35,041 nucleotides of DNA from Propionibacterium sp. (GTDB lineage: Bacteria; Actinomycetota; Actinomycetes; Propionibacteriales; Propionibacteriaceae): assembly GCA_022837595.1 (NCBI GenBank), contig JALHFX010000016.1, positions 1-35,041 of the forward strand, read 5' to 3'. This document shows, piece after piece, positions 14,979 through 24,092 of this stretch. Under the pieces are notes generated by a model. That model ran no database searches. It was not told the DNA's origin and was given only the letters and a program-made list of their open reading frames with translations. Position numbers and translations under genes: made by a program. Every line of letters starts with the position of its first letter. The stretch's first letter is position 1.

Positions 14979-17447
14979 TCATCGGCCCAACGGGGCGTTC
15001 GGGTTCGTGGGGAGTTGCTCCCGCTGGTTCTGCGTCAGAAGTGGCAGCGCGTGTCTACTGTGGCGCTCGTTATCCATGAACCACTGGTAGGTCTCGACTT
15101 GAGGTGCGAGCTCGCTCTGCTCGCCCTGTCCGACGCGCGGGTAGTAGATGGGCAGGTTGCTGCCCTCGGCCGCTGCTTTTATGCTCAGGTATCTGGCCGG
15201 GGCAGTGTGTCTCAAGTTCTCATCGAACTCCCGGATCCTGCTCTCCCAGACCGCGCTGGGATCTCCGTCGGGGTTGGATCTAGGTGAGCGGGCGGAGGCG
15301 GCGTAGCGGGTTTTCGTCTGTTCAGTCGAACGGATGACGCTCGACATCCAGTCCACCACCAGGTGAATCGATCCGAACCCGAGCGGTTTACCTTGTCCCA
15401 GTTTGAGGTGCCAGGGAGCTTCCCTTGCGCCCGTCGTGAGAACCCACAGCAACGCTGACAACTCCTGCAGATTGACGTCCTCGACGTAGATCGTGGTGGT
15501 GAACACAGCCCCTGGAGCGACCCAGTCCCGGATCGCCATCGCAACATCTGGAGAAGTGCCCTTGGCAGAAAGGAAGTTCAGGTAACGCCCATTGACCTGC
15601 GGTTGAGGCTGCGCGCTGGGCCAGCCGTTAGCAGGGAGGCACCAGTAGTAGTCCGGACGCACCTGGTGGGGGTAAACTTTGTGGCCCGCCAGTGTGTGCT
15701 CGTTGCCGTTGTAGCCCTGGCTCTTCGGCATGCCATGCAAGGGGTTGCCGTCCATGTCCCGGGTATAGAAGCGGGCATTCGAGGGCTTGGGAGAGTTCAG
15801 CGGCGCCAACTGCCAGGATGTGTCGGTCGGCTCCCTGCGGCCTGGTTCCTGGAGGCACCTTACGCCTCCGACGCGGAGACGGCCCCTGATAGCTCGGCTG
15901 GAGTTGTCGTCAGTATCGCCCGACCAGCCGAAGACCCTCTCGGCGGCCGTCAACTCAGACAGGGAAACGGACGGTGCCAGCCCGGGGGCGAGGAGACGGG
16001 CTGGCGAATCCCGGAAGGACTCACGCGTGATGAGCGCGGGGTATAAGTGAGTGGTTCCGTTCAGGTCGCGACAATAGAGGGTCCGGCCGCGATCGAGTCG
16101 GCTCCACTTTCGCTTCTTCGTAACGTAGATCGGGACAGTGACGGGATCATTGTCGTTGTCGCCGGACCTGTTTGAGGCGGGGACCTCGGTGGCGAAACCA
16201 TCCAACTTGCCGCGCCACGCCGAGATCACGGTGCGGTACTCGTGGGCAGGCAGTGTGATCGGCGGAGCGCTCACGTCGTCCCGGGCCGGGTCATGCTTGC
16301 ACTCTGGGCCACGGCCGACGATGCGATCCACGAACAGCCGTTCGTGCCGCTTCCCCTTGATGGTGCGCCCGGTGATGTGTAGCGTCCCTTCGACCAACAC
16401 CAGGGGTTCACCGGCGACGGCGCTCTTGTACTTGCTTCGAGGACGCGGCAGATTGCTAGGGCAGCGTGTTGCCGCCCTACTGGGGGCCGCCACCGGTTCC
16501 CACGCGAAAAAGTGCACGGGCCCGACCGTCCGTGTTCTATTGTGCCGAGTGATGGTGTGCCGCGGTTCGTCGTGTTCCTGCAGCTGCAGCCAGACGAACA
16601 CCGTTTCGGCATCTTCCAGGCCATTGCTCAACACATCCGATCGTGGGATGGAGATCCCCGGTAGTGGAGCCATGGAGCCGGTTTTGGCGATCGTGGGCGG
16701 CACAACCGGTTGTGTGGTGTAAGTGAGCCGCGCAGCTTCCCGGTCGTGCTCCTGGACCTTGATCATGGTCAGGCTCGCGGCATCGGTTGCGATCGACCGA
16801 ACACTGAGGGGGTCATCGTGGGTGAAGATGCCCAGACGCGACCCGGTGACCTGCTCGTACAGCGACCGGATCATCCCCTTGATCGAGGCGCCGTTGACGA
16901 GCGGGTTGCCTTCGTTGTCGCGTCGCACGGTGTACACCGCGGACTTCCTGGTCGGTTTGTCTGCCAGTTGCAGTGTGAGCAGCGGGGTGACCGTGGTGAA
17001 CTGGACCGCGAGTTTCGCCGAGTAGCGCTCCGGGTGGGCCCGGTCACAGGGCGGCGGGCCGGACGGACCCGCTTCGGCGAGGTCCCCGATGCGCATCGCG
17101 GTGCTGAAGGGGACGAAGTTGTAGGGATTCGCGAAATAGCCCGTCGGCTGCTGTCGGGTACGGCGTTGTTGTGCTGATCGGGCCCGGGGCGCCTGAGGGG
17201 AGCCGGTCGAGGCATCCTGCGCAGTCGGTGAGGGTGGTTTGTCTCTTGTCGGCTCGGGCCTGCGGTGGGGGGCCCTTTTGACCTCCGTGACACGGCCCTC
17301 CCTGCGGGTCACTAGCACCTGCGCGCCGGGCTTCAAGCCTTTGCGTAGTTTCCTAGGTAAGGACAGCCGGGGCAGCGCCTGGCCGAGGGGCATCAGATCC
17401 CACTGCGGGGAGATCCGATATTCGGCATCGGTGAAGTCCACTATCAC
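14979..17447 (-). CDS. Large RAMP protein (TIGR03986-like, Cas7-insertion counterpart), module B
   Basis: The protein has 822 residues and is the last gene of effector operon B, ATGA-coupled to the csx19-like gene. An N-terminal basic region (~1-57) is followed by a Pro/Arg/Ser-rich, probably disordered linker (~58-103). Then come NPYNFVPF (107-114) and NGASIKGMIRSLYEQV (185-200), the TIGR03986 signature. The central motif is ERVFGWSG (503-510), where the module A protein has a CPTCAVFG zinc cluster, so the cysteines are lost here. The glycine loop GQGKPLGFGSI is at 684-694, the same index as in the module A protein. Its role is inferred as a Cas7-insertion backbone subunit. Confidence 0.8.
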   Translation of the reverse strand: MIVDFTDAEYRISPQWDLMPLGQALPRLSLPRKLRKGLKPGAQVLVTRREGRVTEVKRAPHRRPEPTRDKPPSPTAQDASTGSPQAPRARSAQQRRTRQQPTGYFANPYNFVPFSTAMRIGDLAEAGPSGPPPCDRAHPERYSAKLAVQFTTVTPLLTLQLADKPTRKSAVYTVRRDNEGNPLVNGASIKGMIRSLYEQVTGSRLGIFTHDDPLSVRSIATDAASLTMIKVQEHDREAARLTYTTQPVVPPTIAKTGSMAPLPGISIPRSDVLSNGLEDAETVFVWLQLQEHDEPRHTITRHNRTRTVGPVHFFAWEPVAAPSRAATRCPSNLPRPRSKYKSAVAGEPLVLVEGTLHITGRTIKGKRHERLFVDRIVGRGPECKHDPARDDVSAPPITLPAHEYRTVISAWRGKLDGFATEVPASNRSGDNDNDPVTVPIYVTKKRKWSRLDRGRTLYCRDLNGTTHLYPALITRESFRDSPARLLAPGLAPSVSLSELTAAERVFGWSGDTDDNSSRAIRGRLRVGGVRCLQEPGRREPTDTSWQLAPLNSPKPSNARFYTRDMDGNPLHGMPKSQGYNGNEHTLAGHKVYPHQVRPDYYWCLPANGWPSAQPQPQVNGRYLNFLSAKGTSPDVAMAIRDWVAPGAVFTTTIYVEDVNLQELSALLWVLTTGAREAPWHLKLGQGKPLGFGSIHLVVDWMSSVIRSTEQTKTRYAASARSPRSNPDGDPSAVWESRIREFDENLRHTAPARYLSIKAAAEGSNLPIYYPRVGQGEQSELAPQVETYQWFMDNERHSRHALPLLTQNQREQLPTNPNAPLGR

Positions 17448-17914
17448 AACCTCCTCAGTTGGGTAAGCCGCTCTGCGACCACGCCGACGTTGCCGTGGTG
17501 GTCGCTGGCGAGGTACTCGCGGACGCCGACGGCGATGCGGCTACCCAGCGGTGCTGGCAGGGGGACCCAGAGTGGTCGGGAGTGCCCGTCCGACACCAGA
17601 CTCCATCCCTGCCCGTCGTCGCACTCTCTCACCGCCCCACGGATGAGTCGCTGACCGTCGAGGTGCCCCTCGAATTGATCGTCCCTGGTGGTCCAGGTGT
17701 GTCCGTCTCGTTCCTCCTGGTTCCACCACCAATGGAACTCGGCCTCGGGCTGCCACAGGCGCAGGTTATAGATGAACCCCAGATCGACTGGTTCGCCGTG
17801 GGTGGTCAGGATCGCACCGTCGCGCTGGACGAACACATCCCGGCGCGGGGACTGCACGAACCCGATCTGGAATACGTCGTCCAGGGTGGCCAGAGCCTCT
17901 GCCAGCGTGGTCAT
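17444..17914 (-). CDS. csx19: Csx19-like small subunit, module B
   Basis: The protein has 156 residues with ATGA overlaps at both ends. Visible features are DVFVQRDGAILTTHGEPVDL, then IYNLRLWQPEAEFHWWWNQE, an aromatic-rich strand typical of Csx19 (the ELR-F/W-x-x-x-x-E-h-W pattern), and SRPLWVPLPAPLGSRIAVGV. No catalytic residues stand out. Csx19 is a non-RAMP structural subunit found only in type III-D loci. Its place between cas7-2x and the cas7-insertion-like gene supports the assignment. The family identity is judged from pattern and context. Confidence 0.6.
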   Translation of the reverse strand: MTTLAEALATLDDVFQIGFVQSPRRDVFVQRDGAILTTHGEPVDLGFIYNLRLWQPEAEFHWWWNQEERDGHTWTTRDDQFEGHLDGQRLIRGAVRECDDGQGWSLVSDGHSRPLWVPLPAPLGSRIAVGVREYLASDHHGNVGVVAERLTQLRRL

Positions 17915-19500
17915 CGGTCACCTCCGAAGTCAGCCTGGGGTGGGGTAAGCCTGGCGATCTCGGTGCGCCAAGCGTCTTTGAATGGTCGGTTCAGGGCGTC
18001 ACTGGCGAAGAAGGATTCCAGCGTGAACTCCTGCAGTCCTGTGGAAGCCTCCGATCCTGAGGGGAAGGTGAACTGGATGTCCTCAGGATTAGCAACCACT
18101 TCGCCGTAGCCCCGGGTGGAACCGTGCCCGATGCCGATCCAACCGTCAGCGAGATCACGCAGTAGGAGCGCCAGCAGATACACCGAACTCTTCACCTCCG
18201 CATCGTCCCCGAGGCGGGACAGGTCCACTTCGATGATTAGCGGGTCCCACGCGCGTTCGGATGCCGGTGTGCCCTCTGGCTCGGGCAGCGGCGCCACGGT
18301 CGCGAACAACTTCCCTTCGTCGGCGCCACCGGTCCACCGGCTGATCGCGACATGGTCGTTGATCCGCAGCAGTTTCGTTGCAGTGACCTTCTTGATGGCC
18401 TCAATAAGGGTAGACAATCGGTTGTCCGGTTTGTCGTTCTTGAGGGTGCGTTTCGTCAACGCCTTGAGCATGGCGTGCCAACCCATGACCGGTGAGCGGC
18501 TATAGACCTCCCCGACGCGCATGGCACCTCGCGAGCCTGGGTTCCTGGTCACGATCGAACCCTGCTTCACCTTGTGCGGGGGAAGTCCGAACAGGCGTCC
18601 GGTTGGACCGAGGTCCTGGATGAGCTGGGTATCGAGGCCTTCTGGGGCGTCCTGGTCGGTGACCGTCCGGACGATCCATTCGGCGCGTGAACGCAGAGCG
18701 CCTTTCCAACTTGTCCCCGGAATGACCAGATGGGGCGCCGCCGGAAGGCCGTCAGCTGACTCCTCCGGGAAGGCGGGGGTGGTAGTTTGGGGAATTCGGT
18801 CGACGAGCCCGTTGAACGCTACGGATACCAACAACGGACTGCATGCCCGCCACGGGACCGTCACCACCAGACGCGAAGCCGCTCCTGCATCCAGGTCGAT
18901 TGCCTCGGGATTCTGGGTGTCACCCGACAATACCGCGAGCAACCCCTCTCGGTCGCCGGTGCCCAACCACGTCACCGTCGCCTCCCGCAGGTGCACGCGG
19001 CCAAGCCCGGCGCTCGTACGGGCGCCGAAATCTCGGCCCTGGGCGAGGTCTCGGGCGATGGCGGTGAGCCATGACTTCGCGTCCTCCTTGCTCAACGCGC
19101 CCTTATCGCGGTCGACGACCTCGACCCGGAGCGTCACCTCGAACCGGGTGCCGGCGGGCACGACCTCGCGCGAGTACAGCAGGTGTTCGGATGCCGCGCC
19201 GGTCCGGCGATCGATCGCCACCCCGTCCCGCACTTCGGGGGGCGGAGCGTCCAACGCCACGGCGTCCTCCACGTACAGTAGGGACGCGCGATCCTGGCTT
19301 CCCCACTGGGCGTCAGCTTCGAACGTCGGGCGCAGGATGCCGGCAACCGCGGACCCGGGGATAATGAGGCGCCCGAGACCATCCCGAGCGCAGGACTGGT
19401 CGGTGAGTGCACCCGCGTCGCCGGTGGCCAGTGCCAGCGGGGACCGCGCCACCAAGGTCCCGCGCAGGATGTACTCGCCCAGGACGTGTCGTGTCGTCAT
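17911..19500 (-). CDS. Cas7-2x (two fused Cas7 RAMP domains), module B
   Basis: The protein has 529 residues. The first unit has SPLALATGDAGALTDQ (20-35) with acidic candidate RNase residues, IIPGSAVAGILRP (46-58), the Csm3-type GVAIDRRTGAA (93-103), and a glycine loop DFGARTSAGLGRV (157-169). The second unit has VIPGTSWKGALRSR (259-272) and a C-terminal GIGHGSTRGYGEV loop. It corresponds to the module A protein at 3476-4801 but lacks that protein's cysteine cluster and is ~90 residues longer. It provides two backbone units for crRNA binding and target RNA cleavage. ATGA overlaps couple it to both neighbours. Confidence 0.82.
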   Translation of the reverse strand: MTTRHVLGEYILRGTLVARSPLALATGDAGALTDQSCARDGLGRLIIPGSAVAGILRPTFEADAQWGSQDRASLLYVEDAVALDAPPPEVRDGVAIDRRTGAASEHLLYSREVVPAGTRFEVTLRVEVVDRDKGALSKEDAKSWLTAIARDLAQGRDFGARTSAGLGRVHLREATVTWLGTGDREGLLAVLSGDTQNPEAIDLDAGAASRLVVTVPWRACSPLLVSVAFNGLVDRIPQTTTPAFPEESADGLPAAPHLVIPGTSWKGALRSRAEWIVRTVTDQDAPEGLDTQLIQDLGPTGRLFGLPPHKVKQGSIVTRNPGSRGAMRVGEVYSRSPVMGWHAMLKALTKRTLKNDKPDNRLSTLIEAIKKVTATKLLRINDHVAISRWTGGADEGKLFATVAPLPEPEGTPASERAWDPLIIEVDLSRLGDDAEVKSSVYLLALLLRDLADGWIGIGHGSTRGYGEVVANPEDIQFTFPSGSEASTGLQEFTLESFFASDALNRPFKDAWRTEIARLTPPQADFGGDR

Positions 19501-21773
19501 CGGCTCTTCTCCCCGTCGCGGGCGGCTAGCCGCAGGATCTCGGTCAGCAGGGCCGCCGACACGAGAGCTGGGTGCACTCCACCCAAGTCTTGAGGAACAG
19601 GATCAAGGGCGTCATCCACGTTCAGGACACCAACCAATCGGTCCGCCCACCGCATGTCGCCATCCGGAGAAGCAACCGCGGTAATCGCGTCCAACCGTTC
19701 CGCCGTCCACGCCTTGGACTTTGTGTCGTGTTGTTGGGTCGCCGTTAACCAGCGGCTCACCGCGGTGGGATCCCGCGGCAGTCGCACGGCAGCCTCACGA
19801 AGCGCTCCGAGCTGTGAGCGCGTTAGTCCGTCCTTGACATAGTGCGCCCGGAACTCCGGGTTGGCCGCCAGCACCTGGATGCGTTGGAGGATCTCGGCCT
19901 CCCATGCCGCACGCCGGATATCCCCGAACTCGGCAGGCTCGTCGGTCGCAGGGTCGTGCGTCGCCGCCGAGGTGATGGTGCCAGGGTCTGCCCGGACCGC
20001 AGTGAGGGCGACCGGCCCCAACCGCTGCAGTCGGCCGAAACCCTCCGCGCGGCGCGCGCCAACCCCTTTGTCGAGGACGGCGTCCACTGCCTCAGCAACC
20101 AGCGGATCGCCTTCGACGTCGAACTCCACGACCGAGCCAGCAGCCAAACCGACCATGCTTGGACGCGGCAGCGCACGGGCGGATGCCCACGACTCGCGCC
20201 GGCTGATCGCCACGAACTGCGACCGGACCCGTAGACCAGCCAAGAGCTTGTCGCCCAGTTGCCGAGCGAGTTCCTCGGCAGTAGGGGACGCGTGGCCCCT
20301 CTCGTCCACCAACAGGATGTCCGAGACGAGGTGAACGGCGAACCGACCGAGCTTCTCTGCATCCTTGGCCGAGGCGGTCGTCGTGTTCTGCGAACCAGAC
20401 ACGTCAGCCACCCTGACGTGCACTTGACCGTAGCCCGCGGAGGCGTAACGACCCAACTCGCGCGGGCCCCCCAACCCCAAAACAGCCTGCCACTCGGCAT
20501 CAGTGAGCCCCTCGCACACCACGGCAGCCTGCAGGAGCTGGCCAGCCGGGATGGCCTCGAACGTGTACAGTCCGTTCTCCAGCGGCCGTTGGTCGTTGTC
20601 GTCAACACTGTTGTGAGCGGTGACGCTGAGGTGTGGCTCATGGAGGTGCCACGTATCTCCGACGAGCGCACCCCAACCACCGACCGCCTTGGCTCCGTCA
20701 GGGCTGCACTGGAGTGCGTCGGCAAGTGCTTCGCCCCTAGTCCACGCCCTGCCTTTGTCGCCCGACAACAGGGTGCGGGGGAGCGGCGTCAGACGCACTG
20801 GGGCCAAGTCGCCTGTCCCGTCGTCGAGCAAGAGGGCCGGGAAGGCGTCGGTGACGCTCACCTGTCCGTCGCGGATCAGCTGGGCGGCCCGAGGGCCGAT
20901 GGCTTCGGCAACCAGAGGGAGTAGGGCGCTGCCTGGGACAAACACCAACCCGCGCGTGACATTGCCCTCGACCGAGCGTGCCGCGAGCACGGGCAGTTCT
21001 GTCGTGATTGTTACCAGAGCCTGCCTGGACCGAGATAACACCGAAGCCTCTAGGGTTTCGCAAGTCTTGGATGGCACGTCCGCGGTCACGTCAGCGTGCT
21101 CGACCCATGATGCGAGGAAGAAGTTTTCAATGTCGTCGCGGTGGGCGCCGATCAGATTGCTGAGCGTGTCGAGGCCGCTGAGAGTCACGGAGCAGGCGCC
21201 GGCACCGCGACGCCTGGACCCGCCAGTGTGGTGCCACAGGCTTGCACCGGCCTGCAGGAGCAGACTGACCGCCCACTCGGGTTGCCACGTAACTACGTGG
21301 AAGGGTGCCGCCACAGTCAGGCCGGCGCGCGCACGCTCGACCAAGCGCAACGTGTCGTCCTCGGCGACGCCGGAGTCCGCAATCCTGACGCCGAACCGGG
21401 TGATCACGAGTGAACGAGGCAACACCGTGGCCTCGGCAGGCTTCGCCAAGGCGTTCAGCCAGTCGTTCGTCAGCCGGGCCGGCCTGACCGAGAGGCGTCC
21501 ACGCGCAGTCTCGGGCTCGCCGGTATTGGTCGAGCCGAACAGGTGGCGGACAAGGTCGTGCCACGGCCCGTTGGCCGCGCCATCCGACAACCCCCAGGCC
21601 GCACGTTCGCAGGCCTCTCGCCACAACCCTTTGGCCGTCTCGGCCGGAACGAAGGGCAACCCCGAAGTGTCGCGGGCCACCGTGAGGTCTACACCGCCAT
21701 GCCTGCCGCGGCCGGTGCCGCAACGCCAATCGGAATCGAACAAAATCGTGAGGACACCAGACAGACTGGTCAC
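19497..21773 (-). CDS. Cas7-Cas5(Csx10)-Cas11 fusion protein, module B
   Basis: The protein has 758 residues. The Cas7 part covers ~1-200: SDWRCGTGRGRHGGVDL (14-30), FVPAETAKGLWREA (41-54), glycine loop GGSRRRGAG (184-192). The Csx10/Cas5 part covers ~251-590: VFVPGSALLPLV (277-288), GRYASAGYGQV (441-451), and the Csx10 hallmark GVGARRAEGFGR (570-581). Residues ~615-758 are helix-rich without RAMP motifs and fit a Cas11 small subunit. This is the domain order of Cas7-5-11 in the cyanobacterial III-Dv effector. One polypeptide would supply the crRNA handle cap, one backbone unit and the minor filament. Module A carries the same parts in two genes. Confidence 0.8.
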   Translation of the reverse strand: MTSLSGVLTILFDSDWRCGTGRGRHGGVDLTVARDTSGLPFVPAETAKGLWREACERAAWGLSDGAANGPWHDLVRHLFGSTNTGEPETARGRLSVRPARLTNDWLNALAKPAEATVLPRSLVITRFGVRIADSGVAEDDTLRLVERARAGLTVAAPFHVVTWQPEWAVSLLLQAGASLWHHTGGSRRRGAGACSVTLSGLDTLSNLIGAHRDDIENFFLASWVEHADVTADVPSKTCETLEASVLSRSRQALVTITTELPVLAARSVEGNVTRGLVFVPGSALLPLVAEAIGPRAAQLIRDGQVSVTDAFPALLLDDGTGDLAPVRLTPLPRTLLSGDKGRAWTRGEALADALQCSPDGAKAVGGWGALVGDTWHLHEPHLSVTAHNSVDDNDQRPLENGLYTFEAIPAGQLLQAAVVCEGLTDAEWQAVLGLGGPRELGRYASAGYGQVHVRVADVSGSQNTTTASAKDAEKLGRFAVHLVSDILLVDERGHASPTAEELARQLGDKLLAGLRVRSQFVAISRRESWASARALPRPSMVGLAAGSVVEFDVEGDPLVAEAVDAVLDKGVGARRAEGFGRLQRLGPVALTAVRADPGTITSAATHDPATDEPAEFGDIRRAAWEAEILQRIQVLAANPEFRAHYVKDGLTRSQLGALREAAVRLPRDPTAVSRWLTATQQHDTKSKAWTAERLDAITAVASPDGDMRWADRLVGVLNVDDALDPVPQDLGGVHPALVSAALLTEILRLAARDGEKSR

Positions 21774-23401
21774 TGCGAGACACCTCCAGGAAGGCGCGTC
21801 GCGTTTCGGGAACGTTCGCCGCTGGCGACCCCTCGCGCGATGTCGGCCGCGTCAATGATCGGCAAGATCCGGCTGAACGCCCCGAGGCCACCACCTGTGA
21901 CAGCGAGGTGATCCTTGAGGAAAGCGTCGAATCGACCCGTGCTCTTCGAGTTGGTGCGGAGCCGCACCAGGGTCCGCCCCTGATCTCCCTCACCCGCGAG
22001 CAGCGCAGCTCTGAGATCATGCAGCGCGCTCCCGCTCAGGGGAGCTTCGTCGTCCCACGGAGCCAGAACGGCCGTCACGCCATCCAACAGGTGCTCATCC
22101 TCCCACGGGGTCGGAGGGCGGCCATCTCGAATCGACGGGGGTGCCAGGAACAGCGGCGGCCATAGCGCTGGCCCGCCGGCAACTTTCGACACTTCGAACC
22201 CGCGCCGAAGTTCGGACAGCGGCGAGGTCACCGAATCGTGCAGCACGTGGAAGTCGTAGGCAGACCGCCGACCGACAGCTTCAACCCACTCGGGCCGCTT
22301 GATCTTCTTGGCGCTCGCGGCCAACTGCGCAGCTAACTGGTAAGCCGCATGGAACGGGTAGTGCGGCTTGACGGCGGCGAGACCGGCGGCAGCTGTGAGA
22401 TGTCCGCCGTCCGGCAGCCCCGGCATCCCGGTGGTCTTCTGCTCGAACGACGTCAAGTAGGCGCGGACGACGGGGATCGCTACTCGGGCGTCGCATACGA
22501 AGGTGACGTCATCGCCCCCGACGATGAGGGGAAGTAACCATTCGGTGCGGCCCTCAGTCTCGGGGATCGCGCACGCCGAGGCAAACGCCTCACGGGTAGC
22601 GTCCTGCAGCCGGACGCTGAATGCGCGGTAGGTCTCGACGTCTCGGATCCCACGGATCACATCGCCGACACCGTTGCCGTCGATGTGCACGACGGCAACC
22701 CAGCCAGCGTTCACCACCTCCTCGCGCCTGTCGCCCAAAACGGTCTGGTCCTCGACCAGGCTCGCAAGAAACGTCCTCGTCTTACCCTCCGAGGCTTTCC
22801 GAACGGCGGTCGCGACTGGCGACAGTGACTCCATCGGGGAACCCTCTGTGCCGAGTTGCTGCTGACGTTCCGACGCCGCTATTCCCGTGCGAGAGCAGAT
22901 GTCACTGAAGGGATACGTGAGGAATCGGAGCTTCGCCGAAGGACGCTGCCAACGAACGGCGTTGTGTGCGGAATGCGCCTCCGACACTCTCCCCATCGGT
23001 GCTCGATCGGAGGTCGTTGAACTCTCGACGTACCCCCAGAGCTCGAGTCCGGGCGCCTCCACAAGGGCTTGACGGGTCACTGTCTCCACAATGGTCCGGC
23101 CGTCTTCGGGGTTATCTACCAGCAGCATGGCCTTGCTTGACGTGACCACGATCGGGTCGATGCCGTGGGCTCCCACCTTATCGCGATTGTCTCGCTGAAC
23201 CGCGGCGACAGCATTGCTCACCCAAGTGCCGACCCGATGGAGGATTTCGCTCGCACCCACGTGGAAGTGCTGACGGTTCGACTGGAAGATGAAGTCTTGG
23301 TTCGAGCCCGTCTCGATCAGCACCCACAGCCGACCATCCTGTGATGGTTGCACTCGGTCCCCTCTCGCCGATTCGTCTTCAGATGCTAACGTTTCGGTCA
23401 C
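21770..23401 (-). CDS. cas10: Cas10 large subunit, module B
   Basis: The protein has 543 residues from a GTG start and is the first gene of operon B. The first palm has LIETGSNQDFIFQSNR (28-43) and VGASEIL. The second palm has HIDGNGVG (239-246) and the cyclase motif GGDD (295-298). There is no HD domain. At the place of the module A zinc finger only one cysteine remains (FSDICSRTGIAA), so the finger is lost. It should make cyclic oligoadenylate when its complex binds target RNA. The Shine-Dalgarno signal is weak (GAGAG at 4-5 nt). It is ATGA-coupled to the fusion gene that follows. Confidence 0.92.
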   Translation of the reverse strand: MTETLASEDESARGDRVQPSQDGRLWVLIETGSNQDFIFQSNRQHFHVGASEILHRVGTWVSNAVAAVQRDNRDKVGAHGIDPIVVTSSKAMLLVDNPEDGRTIVETVTRQALVEAPGLELWGYVESSTTSDRAPMGRVSEAHSAHNAVRWQRPSAKLRFLTYPFSDICSRTGIAASERQQQLGTEGSPMESLSPVATAVRKASEGKTRTFLASLVEDQTVLGDRREEVVNAGWVAVVHIDGNGVGDVIRGIRDVETYRAFSVRLQDATREAFASACAIPETEGRTEWLLPLIVGGDDVTFVCDARVAIPVVRAYLTSFEQKTTGMPGLPDGGHLTAAAGLAAVKPHYPFHAAYQLAAQLAASAKKIKRPEWVEAVGRRSAYDFHVLHDSVTSPLSELRRGFEVSKVAGGPALWPPLFLAPPSIRDGRPPTPWEDEHLLDGVTAVLAPWDDEAPLSGSALHDLRAALLAGEGDQGRTLVRLRTNSKSTGRFDAFLKDHLAVTGGGLGAFSRILPIIDAADIARGVASGERSRNATRLPGGVSQ

Positions 23402-23774
23402 TCTCGAAAGCGGATAGTCCTTCAGGTGGTCGTGTCTTGAACGTCACTTCCGCGGGCTCACTCTGATGCCAGTCCTTGCGGTTTCTGTTGGAGGCACTTC
23501 TGAACGACGCTGGCGAGGTTCTGAGAATTGGCCACGTCAACTTAGCCACCGAGAGCTGTCAGCTGACATTGCTGCACTCAGGGACTTCGCCACCCTCGAA
23601 CGCGCAACTTGGCAGGAAGCGGATCTGCTTCCTGGTGCGCACGCCTCTGGGCAAGCAGCAGCGCTCCTCGTGCAGTCCCGATCTGACCATCGGCACGCCC
23701 TCCTACCGGCGATCCGCACACGAGGCTCGTGTGCATGCATGCTTCGTTGACGCTGGGTGATCTCTTCGGATTAG
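23402..23774. other. Intergenic region upstream of effector operon B
   Basis: There are 373 bp between the csx3 stop and the cas10 start. Frames of 67-94 codons exist on both strands, but none has a recognisable motif, a good ribosome site or plausible composition. The segment must hold the promoter of operon B (reading left), but I could not assign -35/-10 elements with confidence. A compact terminator hairpin after csx3 was not evident. Confidence 0.4.
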
Positions 23775-24092
23775 TCAGACTTCGGTTCGGTCGATTAGTT
23801 GACCGATGGTGAAGCCCGGGTCGTGGGACACGCACACGATGTAGCGGTCGAGTTTGGGATCGAAGACAGCGATGGCAGTGAAGAGGTGGGACAGGAAGTG
23901 GCCAAGCGCCACTGCGACCGGGACCGAGCACCGGCCGTTAATGCAAAGCAACCCGCCACCCGCCAACTCCCCTCGTCGTTCGAGCTCCAGCAGCGCGGTC
24001 CGCGCGTCTCGTACCACCACATCGCCGGTTGCCGGGTCTCCGAAACCCACGTGAATGACGCGACCCTCACGGGAGACATTGAATGCACTCAT
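23775..24092 (-). CDS. csx3: Csx3/Crn3-type ring nuclease
   Basis: The protein has 105 residues, close to the usual length of stand-alone Csx3. LLCINGRCSVPVAVALGHFL, SHLF, then VFDPKLDRYIVCVSHDPGF and IGQLID follow the Csx3 pattern (NGR-x-P, helix with His, FDP-x-L, V-x-SH, G-x-x-I). The His in LSHLF and the Asp in FDP are the candidate catalytic residues. Csx3/Crn3 proteins degrade cyclic tetra-adenylate with Mn2+, switching off type III signalling. The start overlaps the preceding membrane-protein stop as ATGA, so the two are made together. It is the only ring-nuclease candidate in the window. Confidence 0.82.
   Translation of the reverse strand: MSAFNVSREGRVIHVGFGDPATGDVVVRDARTALLELERRGELAGGGLLCINGRCSVPVAVALGHFLSHLFTAIAVFDPKLDRYIVCVSHDPGFTIGQLIDRTEV

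Noticed and set aside
14979..17447. Idea that the 822-residue RAMP proteins are single-protein type III-E effectors (gRAMP/Cas7-11)
   Set aside because: They are about half the size of Cas7-11, contain one main Cas7 signature with an insertion, and sit beside complete cas10, cas5 and cas7 sets.
23466..23760. Small plus-strand frames upstream of cas10 B (94 codons)
   Set aside because: No motif and no convincing ribosome site; overlapping frames are open on both strands. Treated as intergenic.
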